A stretch of DNA of 6,910 nucleotides from Alphaproteobacteria bacterium (GTDB lineage Bacteria; Pseudomonadota; Alphaproteobacteria; Rhizobiales; Aestuariivirgaceae). Below the pieces are notes generated by a model. It made no database searches. It saw nothing but the letters and a program-made list of their open reading frames with translations, and had not been told where the DNA came from. The stretch spans positions 1-6,910 of the forward strand of contig JAHEJE010000164.1 in the NCBI GenBank assembly GCA_024639035.1, written 5' to 3'. A program made the position numbers and the translations under genes. Positions within the stretch are counted from its first letter, which is position 1. The number at the start of each line of letters is the position of its first letter. This document shows, piece after piece, positions 1 through 5,920 of the stretch.

Positions 1-2183
1 GCCTCGAGCACGTTGTAGCCCATGTCCTCGACCATGGCGACGGCGACATCGCGGACCGCGTCGTTGTCCTCCACGACCAGGACCATGTGTTTCTCAATCG
101 CCGGATCTTCTTCCGGCGGCGGGGTTTTGGACGTCTCGGACGCGGTTGCGCCGTCCTCGACTGGGGCAGGGTCTGCAGCGGTCTCGGCGGCAACCGCCGG
201 TGCGGTTTCAGGTTCGGTCGCGGCGGCAATTTGCGCGGTGACGCTGGTGGCGACAGGTGCCGGCGCAGCCTCGACCTTGGCCGGCTGGGCGTCGTTCATG
301 TCGTCTACCTCGGCTTTCGGCAGGTAGATCTTGATGGTGGTGCCGCTGCCGACCTGCGAGGTGATGTTCATGTGGCCGCCGGACTGATTGACGAAGCCGT
401 AGATCATCGACAGACCGAGGCCGGAACCAGCCTCCGGCGGCTTGGTGGTGAAGAACGGCTGGACGACCTTGTCGATGATTTCCGCCGGCATGCCATGGCC
501 GTTGTCGCTGACGGCGATCATCACGTAGGCACCGGGGTTGAGGTCCTCGAACGGGCGGCAATAGGCATCGTCGAGAACCGAGTTGGAAATCTCGACCCGC
601 AGCTTGCCGCCGTCGGTCATGGCGTCGCGGGCATTGATGGCCAGGTTGAGGATGGCGGTTTCGAGCTGGGTGCGGTCGGTGTTGACCGGCCACACCTTGC
701 CTGCCGGCACCATTTCCAAATCGATGTTGCCGCCGATGGCCCGGGTCAGCATCTCTTCCATGTCGGAGACCAGTTCTCCGACGTCGATGGTTTCGTCTTC
801 CAGGGTCTGCTGGCGCGAGAAGGCCAGCATGCGCTTGGTCAGTTCGGAGCCCTTGTTGGCGGCCTCGATCACGGCATGAACGCGCTTGATGGCCTTTTCG
901 TCGCCCTCGACCTGGCTTTCGATGAGTTGCAGGTTGCCGACCATGACCATCAGCAGATTGTTGAAATCATGGGCGATGCCGCCGGTCAGGCGGCCGACCG
1001 ATTCCATCTTCTGGGCCTGGAGGAACTTGCGCTCGAGCAGGATCTGCTCGGTGATGTCCTGGCAGATGCCGTGCAACGCGGTGACATGGCCGGTTTCGTC
1101 GCGTTCGGCATGCAGGTGGAACTGGATGCGCTGGTTTTCCTCCTCGCCGATATCGATGTCGCAATCGAACGGCTTGACCTTCTGGCCGAGCTTGGCGAGT
1201 TCGATGTTCTCCAGCCAGCGGTCGCGGTGCGGTTCCGGCATGCGGGTGGTGATGGGCTGAAAGTCCGGGCGGTCGTCCTCGTCGACGAAATCGAAGATCT
1301 TGTACATCTGATCGGACCACTCGACGCAGCCGGTGCCCATGTCGATGACCCAGCTGCCGATCTTGGCGATTTCCTGCGAGCGGGCGAGATTGCGCTGGCT
1401 GTTTTCCAACCGGTCAACTTCGACCATGCGGTCGGAGATGTTGCGCAGCAGGCCGATGACCTTGACGTGGTCGCCGGTCAGCGGATCGCGAATGACGGCG
1501 GAGATCTGTTCCAGCCAGATGTATTGCTCCAGGGCATTCTTGTAGCGAAAACGGTCGAGCCAGTACTTGGCGCCGGGATCGCGCTTGATTGCCGAGCCGA
1601 GGGTGCGGTTCTGGTCGTCAGGGTGCACACCGGCTTCGAACTTGCTGAAATCGAGGCGTGGGTCGCCGGGGTGATATCCCAGAATTTCATAGAGTTCTGC
1701 CGATATGTGATGGGATCGGTTGCGGAAATCGTAGTCCCAACTGCCGTAGCCGCCGGCCTTCACGGCCAGCTCCATGCGGGCCTGGGTCTCGCGGTCTTCG
1801 GTTTGCGAGCCGCCGCTGGTGCGCGCCGGGGCAGGGTTGATCAGCAGGAGATATTCCTGATTGCCTTCGCGCACGTGCTGGGGGCGGAACTTGATCGGCG
1901 GGCACGACCCCTCGTCGGGTCGATAGGTGACTTCGATCTTGGTCTGGGCCTGGGTGCTGATGCCGGAGATGCCTTCATCGACATAGCGGGCGGAAATCTT
2001 GCTCTTGTCGGACTGCGACAGTTGCCGGCCGACCAGTTCGTAGCGGTTGCAGTTCCACTGCTTCATCAGGCACTGGGTGGCATCGACGATGCGCGAATCC
2101 GGCAGGCTGATGGCCAGCATTTCCACAGCGGAAATGTCCAGGGCCTTGATTAACTCACCGATGGTTCCATTGGCAAACGACAT
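1..2183 (-). CDS. Hybrid sensor histidine kinase, PAS-rich, 3' end outside window
   Basis: A cytosolic hybrid two-component kinase: PAS domains sense a signal, the core autophosphorylates on His, and phosphate would pass to a C-terminal receiver. The 727 visible codons have no stop and run off the left edge. In order: a divergent PAS-like domain (about residues 15-115), a PAS/PAC unit (about 137-250), another (about 265-385, ending in GICQDITEQ), the dimerisation H box GGIAHDFNNLL with phospho-acceptor His405, an N box (NLAINARD, Asn517), G1 (DNGHG, 560-564), an F box (PFFTTKPP) and G2 (GSGLGLS, near 587), then an Ala/Pro/Glu-rich linker (about 629-699). The receiver begins at Met700 with VLVVEDND (acidic pair Glu705, Asp706); its phospho-Asp lies outside the window. 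No membrane segment is seen. The ATG at 2183 is preceded by AAGAGG about 10 nt upstream. The HDFNN-type core is typical of orphan hybrid kinases. The signal is unknown. Confidence 0.95.
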   Translation of the reverse strand, partial: MSFANGTIGELIKALDISAVEMLAISLPDSRIVDATQCLMKQWNCNRYELVGRQLSQSDKSKISARYVDEGISGISTQAQTKIEVTYRPDEGSCPPIKFRPQHVREGNQEYLLLINPAPARTSGGSQTEDRETQARMELAVKAGGYGSWDYDFRNRSHHISAELYEILGYHPGDPRLDFSKFEAGVHPDDQNRTLGSAIKRDPGAKYWLDRFRYKNALEQYIWLEQISAVIRDPLTGDHVKVIGLLRNISDRMVEVDRLENSQRNLARSQEIAKIGSWVIDMGTGCVEWSDQMYKIFDFVDEDDRPDFQPITTRMPEPHRDRWLENIELAKLGQKVKPFDCDIDIGEEENQRIQFHLHAERDETGHVTALHGICQDITEQILLERKFLQAQKMESVGRLTGGIAHDFNNLLMVMVGNLQLIESQVEGDEKAIKRVHAVIEAANKGSELTKRMLAFSRQQTLEDETIDVGELVSDMEEMLTRAIGGNIDLEMVPAGKVWPVNTDRTQLETAILNLAINARDAMTDGGKLRVEISNSVLDDAYCRPFEDLNPGAYVMIAVSDNGHGMPAEIIDKVVQPFFTTKPPEAGSGLGLSMIYGFVNQSGGHMNITSQVGSGTTIKIYLPKAEVDDMNDAQPAKVEAAPAPVATSVTAQIAAATEPETAPAVAAETAADPAPVEDGATASETSKTPPPEEDPAIEKHMVLVVEDNDAVRDVAVAMVEDMGYNVLE

Positions 2184-2282
2184 GATGTCGGACCTCTTGC
2201 ATTCTTTTCGCCATTTTTTGTGCCACAACAAAATGAACCAAGAGTTGACGGAGGTTGAAAAACATCCCTCGGAAATGGCTGA

Positions 2283-2311
2283 TTGTCACGGCGAAAGCAG
2301 CGGCTTATAGC
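2283..2311 (+). promoter_or_regulatory. Candidate sigma70 promoter of gpt
   Basis: TTGTCA (2283-2288) and TATAGC (2306-2311) are separated by 17 bp. They match the TTGACA and TATAAT consensus at 5/6 and 4/6 positions with ideal spacing. Transcription would begin near 2318, giving a leader of about 33 nt before the gpt ATG. This is the best promoter-like pair in the divergent region. Its -10 overlaps an inverted repeat. It is a motif match only. Confidence 0.5.
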
Positions 2312-2323
2312 TGTGCCCACAGC
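2310..2323. repeat. Inverted repeat GCTGTG-CC-CACAGC at gpt promoter
   Basis: A perfect 6-bp inverted repeat with a 2-bp centre lies on the end of the predicted -10 element and the expected start site of gpt. This placement suits a repressor operator. As RNA it would give only a small 5-bp stem with a 4-nt loop at the very 5' end of the message. The repeat is seen directly; operator function is inferred. Confidence 0.4.
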
Positions 2324-2350
2324 AAATCTGAAAATCAGGGGGGTGTTGCA

Positions 2351-2869
2351 ATGAGCGATCTGGAAGGCGATGTCGATGAACGCTACGAGAAGGCGTTTCC
2401 GGTCTCCTGGGAGCAGTTGCACCGCGATGCCCGGGCGCTGACCTGGCGATTGTCCGGCGCCGGACCGTTCGAGGCGGTGGTCGCGGTCACCCGCGGCGGC
2501 ATGGTGCCGGCGGCAATCGTGGCCCGGGAACTGGGCGTTCTGGTGATCGAAACGGTGTGCATTTCATCCTATGACTACGGCAAGCAGGGTGGCATCAAGG
2601 TCTTGAAGGGCATCGATGACAAACTGCGCAACACCGATGGTGGGGCAGGGGTGCTGATCGTCGACGATCTGGTCGACACCGGTGCCACGGCGCGGGCTGT
2701 CCGCGACATGCTGCCGAAGGCACATTTCGCCACGGTTTATGCCAAGCCGGCCGGCGTGCCGCTGGTCGACACATTCGTGACCGAGGTCAGTCAGGACACT
2801 TGGATCTATCTGCCGTGGGACATGACCTTGCAGTTCTCGCCGCCGATCCGCGAGGGCGCGCCGGTCTGA
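2351..2869 (+). CDS. gpt: Xanthine-guanine phosphoribosyltransferase
   Basis: A 172-residue cytosolic purine-salvage enzyme that joins xanthine or guanine (hypoxanthine less well) to PRPP, giving XMP or GMP plus pyrophosphate. It aligns closely with E. coli Gpt (152 residues) at a constant offset of 17. The PRPP loop is VLIVDDLVDTGATA (101-114), with acidic pair Asp105-Asp106 and Asp109 as the expected catalytic residue. Lys132 (AKPAG) and Trp151 (DTWIYLPWDM) match the base-binding Lys115 and Trp134. TRGGMVP (47-53) and VCISSYD are also family signatures. The extra length is a charged N-terminus. I start at ATG 2351 because a purine-rich AGGGGGG lies upstream; an in-frame ATG at 2255 would add 32 unconserved residues and span the likely promoter. 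It diverges from the kinase and is probably monocistronic. Confidence 0.95.
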   Translation: MSDLEGDVDERYEKAFPVSWEQLHRDARALTWRLSGAGPFEAVVAVTRGGMVPAAIVARELGVLVIETVCISSYDYGKQGGIKVLKGIDDKLRNTDGGAGVLIVDDLVDTGATARAVRDMLPKAHFATVYAKPAGVPLVDTFVTEVSQDTWIYLPWDMTLQFSPPIREGAPV

Positions 2870-2892
2870 CGGCGTTGCAACTCGGCCAGCGA

Positions 2893-2908
2893 CGTTGCAT
2901 AAGCAACG
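2893..2908. repeat. Hairpin CGTTGC-ATAA-GCAACG between gpt and tRNA-Leu
   Basis: A perfect 6-bp stem with a 4-nt loop lies 24 bp after the gpt stop and 19 bp before the tRNA. It has no T-run, so it is at best a weak or Rho-assisted terminator. A poor promoter-like pair, TTGCAA (2875-2880) and CATAAG (2898-2903) with a 17-bp spacer, overlaps it and could serve the tRNA. The tRNA may equally be processed from a gpt read-through transcript. Confidence 0.35.
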
Positions 2909-2926
2909 CAGGCTCTCCGGTCAGCC

Positions 2927-3013
2927 GCGGGCGTGCTGGAATTGGTAGACAGACCGGACTTAAAATCCGTTGGGGGTAACCCCGTGGGGGTTCAAGTCCC
3001 CCCGCCCGCACCA
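2927..3013 (+). tRNA. tRNA-Leu, anticodon UAA
   Basis: An 87-nt class II tRNA with an encoded CCA end. The acceptor stem GCGGGCG (2927-2933) pairs fully with CGCCCGC (3003-3009), followed by discriminator A3010 and CCA (3011-3013). The D loop has the GG pair at 2944-2945. The anticodon loop CTTAAAA (2959-2965) presents TAA at 2961-2963, which reads UUA and, by wobble, UUG. The long variable arm pairs GGGG (2973-2976) with CCCC (2980-2983), as expected for leucine. The T arm GGGGG-TTCAAGT-CCCCC (2986-3002) is perfect. The outermost anticodon-stem pair (C2954 and T2970) is a C-U mismatch. It is convergent with the USP gene. Confidence 0.97.
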
Positions 3014-3032
3014 GTTTCCTGCCTTGCTCGGG

Positions 3033-3070
3033 CCCGCAAGCACGTGCGGGTTCGGTGCTCGCCGGCACCG
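3033..3070. terminator. Twin hairpins between tRNA-Leu and the USP gene
   Basis: Two perfect 6-bp stems, each with a 6-nt loop, lie in tandem and are separated by TT: CCCGCA/TGCGGG (3033-3050) and CGGTGC/GCACCG (3053-3070). They start 20 bp after the tRNA and end 22 bp beyond the USP stop. Being symmetric, they could help end transcripts from both directions. No T-run follows on either strand, so simple intrinsic termination is doubtful. An alternative CTTGC/GCAAG stem (3023-3040) would exclude the first hairpin. Confidence 0.4.
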
Positions 3071-3092
3071 CTGCTGTGAGTGTCGTTATGAA

Positions 3093-3932
3093 TCAGTGCG
3101 ACAAAAGCACGGGCACGGTCATGTGTTTGAGGACATATTGTGCCGTCGAGCCGAACAGCAGGGTGCCGAATTTTCCGCGGCCATAGGCACCCATCACCAG
3201 AACATCCGGCTTGGTCTTCTGGCAATGATCGAGGATGACCTGGCCGGCGCGCTGCCTGCCCTGCTTGATCTGCACCAGGTTGGCGTTGATACCGTGCAAC
3301 TCGAGATGGGCGACGAGGTCGTGCTCGGGGAGCACACGCTTTGCCTCGTCCTCGTCGCTGGAAATCAGGCGGATGACGTCGAGACGGTTTTTGGTTTCCA
3401 GGATCTGCATGGCATCGGTCAGCGCCCGCGCGGCCGAACGGCTGCCGTCCCAGGCGACCGCGGCCTCTTCCTTCAGCGGTATTGCCTGAAAGCTCTGCGG
3501 CACGACGATGATCGGTTTTCCCGAGCGCAACAACAGTTCCTCAGGGCTGACCGATCCGCCCCCTGAACTGTCGACATTGGAGAATTGTCCGGTGATCAGC
3601 ATGTCGAAATAACGGGCATAGCGCGGCATCAGGGTATCCGGCCGTCCTTCGGAAGATATCCAGTTCATCTTTCCCTTGAAGCCGGTCTCCTCGATTGTCC
3701 GGGTAAACGAATCGGCGACCGACTTTTCAACGCCAATGGCTGCATCGCGCACGTTCTTGATCACGTCTTCGGGGATCCAGTGGCGAACGTGGCTTTCGTA
3801 TTTCACCTGTGTGTAGATGTGGATGCCGGTGATTGCGGCGCCGTATTTTTCGGCCATCCGGGCGGCAAACTTGGCGGCGCTGATCGAGCTTTCATTGCTG
3901 TCGTAGGCCACGAGAAGATCTTTGATTGCCAT
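3093..3932 (-). CDS. Tandem-domain universal stress protein (UspA family)
   Basis: A 279-residue cytosolic protein made of two Usp folds, about residues 1-148 and 154-279. Family members bind ATP or AMP and support survival under starvation, low oxygen or oxidative stress; the molecular activity is usually unknown. The second half has the complete nucleotide-binding motif G-2x-G-9x-G-S/T at Gly248, Gly251, Gly261 and Ser262 (GAYGRGKFGTLLFGST), followed by VLKHMTVPVLLSH. It opens with AAVAWDGSRSAARAL, the usual first strand and loop. The first half (LLVAYDSNESS at the start, PIIVVP at 140-145) lacks that glycine motif and has a Ser/Gly-rich stretch (about 118-130) instead, so it is probably structural or degenerate. 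The start at 3932 is supported by AGGAGA with a 5-nt spacer. It is monocistronic, with an FNR-like site upstream. Family assignment is firm; the role is not. Confidence 0.95.
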   Translation of the reverse strand: MAIKDLLVAYDSNESSISAAKFAARMAEKYGAAITGIHIYTQVKYESHVRHWIPEDVIKNVRDAAIGVEKSVADSFTRTIEETGFKGKMNWISSEGRPDTLMPRYARYFDMLITGQFSNVDSSGGGSVSPEELLLRSGKPIIVVPQSFQAIPLKEEAAVAWDGSRSAARALTDAMQILETKNRLDVIRLISSDEDEAKRVLPEHDLVAHLELHGINANLVQIKQGRQRAGQVILDHCQKTKPDVLVMGAYGRGKFGTLLFGSTAQYVLKHMTVPVLLSH

Positions 3933-3973
3933 GCTGGTCTCCTAGTTATCACCGCCTGCGGCAAGGCTTGGCG

Positions 3974-4021
3974 GACGGCAATTTGAACGAGTCGCAATCT
4001 CACATGTTTGACACTGATCGA
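3974..4021 (-). promoter_or_regulatory. Candidate FNR/FixK-dependent promoter of the USP gene
   Basis: TTGAC-ACTG-ATCGA (4008-4021) matches 8 of the 10 defined bases of the FNR/FixK consensus TTGAT-N4-ATCAA. Reading towards the USP gene, TCAAAT (3986-3981) is a possible -10. The implied start near 3974 puts the centre of the site at about -40.5, close to the -41.5 typical of class II FNR/CRP-type activation, and leaves about a 41-nt leader. Many proteobacterial usp genes respond to low oxygen through such regulators, which fits. It is not shown to work. Confidence 0.4.
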
Positions 4022-4034
4022 AACCCGGGGTTTC
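4020..4034. repeat. 15-bp palindrome GAAACCC-G-GGGTTTC upstream of USP gene
   Basis: Perfect 7-bp arms flank a single central G, abutting the FNR-like site and about 90 bp upstream of the USP start codon. The tight centre suits a dimeric DNA-binding protein better than an RNA hairpin. I do not recognise the motif as that of a named regulator. Confidence 0.4.
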
Positions 4035-4112
4035 AGGATGCGGAACACACTTTACAGGAGAACGATCGAGCGTTGTGCTGTACGGCCTGCTTTCAGGGCG
4101 ATAAATCAACCA

Positions 4113-4138
4113 CCGCCGCAGCAAGCGCGCTGCGGCGG
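4113..4138 (-). terminator. Hairpin terminator of the BA14K gene
   Basis: CCGCCGCAGC (4113-4122) pairs perfectly with GCTGCGGCGG (4129-4138) around a 6-nt loop, starting 15 bp past the BA14K stop codon. In the minus direction the stem is followed by GGTGGTTGATTTATC, which is T-rich but not a clean T-run. The very stable stem and its place directly behind the gene make an intrinsic or Rho-assisted terminator likely. In the plus direction CGACTTTCTTG follows, so some bidirectional action is possible. Confidence 0.6.
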
Positions 4139-4153
4139 CGACTTTCTTGCTGG

Positions 4154-4585
4154 CTAGCGCCGATAGGGGCTGCGGCAGCGATGGTATCTGCCGTCATAAC
4201 CGAAAAACAGATCGGTGCGAGGGTTATACGAACGATAACGATTGTGGCACCAGCGGACGTGGGCGCGTCTCGGGCGATAACGTGGTGCCGGGGCCACGAT
4301 ACCCGGCGCCAAAAACCAAGGGGCGGCATACCACCAGCCATTGTGATAATGGCGATAGCCGTGACGCCGGCGTCTGTAGCGTTGGCCATGGCGGTGGCGG
4401 TGGTAGTGGCGATAGCGGCGTCGGTGTACCTTTTTTACTTCGCTGTTCGCGTCGGCGATTTGCGGCAACCCTGAATTTGCTGCGCCTGGAACCGTGGCGG
4501 CCGAAGCAGATGTCAGAGTCGACACGTGAAGGGCGCCGGCCAACAGGACGGCCATTCCGACTAGTCGTGCCGATCTTTTCAACAT
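4154..4585 (-). CDS. Secreted BA14K-family protein, Arg/His/Tyr-rich
   Basis: A 143-residue exported protein. Residues 1-30 form a clear signal peptide: a basic start (MLKRSAR), a hydrophobic core (LVGMAVLLAGAL) and SASAA for cleavage after about residue 30. A short linker leads to a very basic stretch (about 54-81) with eight His and many Arg and Tyr, then a Trp/Pro-rich part (WWYAAPWFLAP, 84-94). The C-terminus (about 109-137) matches the BA14K repeat: HVRWCHNRYRSYNP, FFGYDG and a second Cys; Cys113 and Cys137 may form a disulfide. The family is named after the Brucella abortus 14-kDa immunoreactive protein, reported to be lectin-like; here the role is unknown, presumably periplasmic or at the envelope. 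The start at 4585 has AGGAGA with a 5-nt spacer; an upstream ATG at 4657 would bury the signal peptide. It lies 102 bp after ycaQ on the same strand. Confidence 0.85.
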   Translation of the reverse strand: MLKRSARLVGMAVLLAGALHVSTLTSASAATVPGAANSGLPQIADANSEVKKVHRRRYRHYHRHRHGQRYRRRRHGYRHYHNGWWYAAPWFLAPGIVAPAPRYRPRRAHVRWCHNRYRSYNPRTDLFFGYDGRYHRCRSPYRR

Positions 4586-4666
4586 GTTCGTCTCCTGTGT
4601 TGTCGTGCCTATAACGGGTACCTTGCCACGGGCCAGGCTTGCCGTACCTTGACCCACATCAACCTC

Positions 4667-4689
4667 ACTGCCTGCGGTCGGCAGTTTTT
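4667..4689 (+). terminator. Terminator-like hairpin with T5 at the end of ycaQ
   Basis: ACTGCC (4667-4672) pairs with GGCAGT (4680-4685) around a 7-nt loop, and TTTTT (4685-4689) follows on the plus strand. This looks like a small intrinsic terminator pointing against the genes, and it touches the ycaQ stop codon. No plus-strand gene precedes it. For the minus-strand message it would be a hairpin right after the stop, without a T-run. Confidence 0.35.
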
Positions 4690-5920
4690 ATGCGATGACG
4701 GCCCGGCGAAGGTGGGGCCAGAGATTGCCGCGTTCAGCAACCGCGATGTCGTCAAGGCCCATCCAGCCGGCAAACGATTGCAACTGCGCTGCCAGTTCCG
4801 CAGACGTTTCCTGAGGGCAGTGGCCGGCTTCGATATGGGCGGCATTGACGCGCAGAATGCAGCCGGCGCGGTCGGATTTGAGGCATACGCGGCCGGCCAT
4901 TCTGCCTTTCATCAGGAACGGCAGGACATAATAGCCGTACACCCGCTTGGCGGCCGGGGTGTAGATTTCGATGCGGTATGTGAAACCGAAGACCCGCTCG
5001 GCGCGGTCGCGATTCCACACCAACGGATCGAAGGGCGACAGCAGCGCTGACCGGGTGGCGCGCGCCGGGATGACGGCACCCCTGGCGAGGTAGGCTGGTG
5101 ACTGCCAACCGGCCACGGCCACCTCGCAGATGTCGCCGTTTTCGAGCAGTTGCATCAGGGCCTGTTTGGTTTCCTTGACCGGCAGGCGGAAGTAGTCACG
5201 CAGATCGCGCTCAGTGGCGATGCCGAGCGCCTCGGCCGACAGGCGCAGCAGTTCGGCGATGGCGTCGCCTTCGCCGGGGGCAGGGGTGTTGAGTGCGGCG
5301 GGGTCGATGACCCGTTCGGGGATGTCGTAGATGCGCTCGAAGTTGCCCTGGCGCTCGGCGGCGGTGACGGCGCCGGTGGCGAACAGGTACTCCAGCGCCG
5401 TCTTGCCGTCGCTCCACGACCACCAGTCGCTGGACGAGGTGCCGGCGTCGGGCAGGTCGCCGGCCTTGAGCGGGCCGCGGCTGGCGACTTCGCGGCGAAC
5501 TTGCTCGACGTAGGCGGGACGGTCCTCGGCAAACCGGCGCAGTTGCTTGTAGATGCCTTCGCCCCTGGCGGCGCGGGCCATGCGCCAGCGCATCAGCGGG
5601 TACATGCGCATCGGCATGAGGCTGGCCTCGTGGGCCCAGTACTCAAACAGCGCCCGGCGGCGGCGCGAGAAGGCCCGTTGGTCGAGGATATGGGCCTTGT
5701 AGGGGCCGGTGCGGGCCAGGACCGGCAGGTAGTGGGAGCGGGCAACGACGTTGACGCTGTCGATCTGCAGCAGGTGCAAACGGTCGATGACCTTTGAAAT
5801 CCGGGGCCAGGTGGCCTGCGCTGTGGTGGTGGCCGCCGATGCCATGGCCTGCGCGGCAAGGGCGATCCGGCGGGCCTCGCTGGCCGAAAGTGTATCTGAG
5901 CTAGACACAGCGGCCGCCAT
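4688..5920 (-). CDS. ycaQ: YcaQ/AlkX-family DNA glycosylase (winged helix)
   Basis: A 410-residue protein, the same length as E. coli YcaQ (AlkX), a DNA glycosylase of the HTH_42 fold that unhooks interstrand crosslinks made by nitrogen mustards and removes some N-alkylated purines. The catalytic Q-hydrophobic-D motif of the YcaQ branch is present as Gln52-Ile53-Asp54 (LLQIDSVNVVARSHYLP); the AlkZ branch has Q-hydrophobic-Q instead. Other family blocks are LFEYWAHEASLMP (91-103), SPFDPLVWNRDRAERVFGF (295-313) and IYTPAAKRVYGYYVLPFL (319-336). No signal or membrane segment is seen. It overlaps the end of the upstream dehydrogenase by 20 bp, so translation is probably coupled. GGAGG (5928-5924) is only 3 nt from the ATG; a GTG four codons later is a possible alternative but sits about 15 nt from it. 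The substrate is inferred from the family. Confidence 0.9.
   Translation of the reverse strand: MAAAVSSSDTLSASEARRIALAAQAMASAATTTAQATWPRISKVIDRLHLLQIDSVNVVARSHYLPVLARTGPYKAHILDQRAFSRRRRALFEYWAHEASLMPMRMYPLMRWRMARAARGEGIYKQLRRFAEDRPAYVEQVRREVASRGPLKAGDLPDAGTSSSDWWSWSDGKTALEYLFATGAVTAAERQGNFERIYDIPERVIDPAALNTPAPGEGDAIAELLRLSAEALGIATERDLRDYFRLPVKETKQALMQLLENGDICEVAVAGWQSPAYLARGAVIPARATRSALLSPFDPLVWNRDRAERVFGFTYRIEIYTPAAKRVYGYYVLPFLMKGRMAGRVCLKSDRAGCILRVNAAHIEAGHCPQETSAELAAQLQSFAGWMGLDDIAVAERGNLWPHLRRAVIA

Noticed and set aside
87..2153. A 688-codon plus-strand open frame opposite the kinase
   Set aside because: Its codons are in exact register with the kinase codons on the other strand, so it stays open simply because the kinase avoids TTA, CTA and TCA; it ends at the one TTA. 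The translation has no recognisable domain, while the minus strand encodes clear PAS and kinase motifs.
2204..2229. Possible sigma54 promoter for the kinase (TGGCAC followed by an A-run and TGGCG)
   Set aside because: The TGGCAC half is perfect, but the -12 GC is one base out of the strict GG-N10-GC spacing.
2255..2350. N-terminal extension of gpt to the ATG at 2255
   Set aside because: It adds 32 residues with no match to the family and spans the predicted promoter and operator; the ATG at 2351 has a purine-rich upstream site and the expected N-terminus.
4608..4613. TATAGG as a -10 element for the BA14K gene
   Set aside because: No acceptable -35 lies at 16-18 bp, and no GGAAC/CGTT pair for the alphaproteobacterial general stress sigma factor was found there.
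3926..4614. Plus-strand open frames across the USP-BA14K gap and the BA14K gene
   Set aside because: They are low-complexity translations with no ribosome-binding site I can support; they mirror the Arg/His-rich minus-strand gene and cross its terminator hairpin.
5150..5797. A 215-codon plus-strand open frame opposite ycaQ
   Set aside because: It is Gly/Ala/Val-rich with no recognisable motif, and the minus strand carries a well-matched YcaQ protein.
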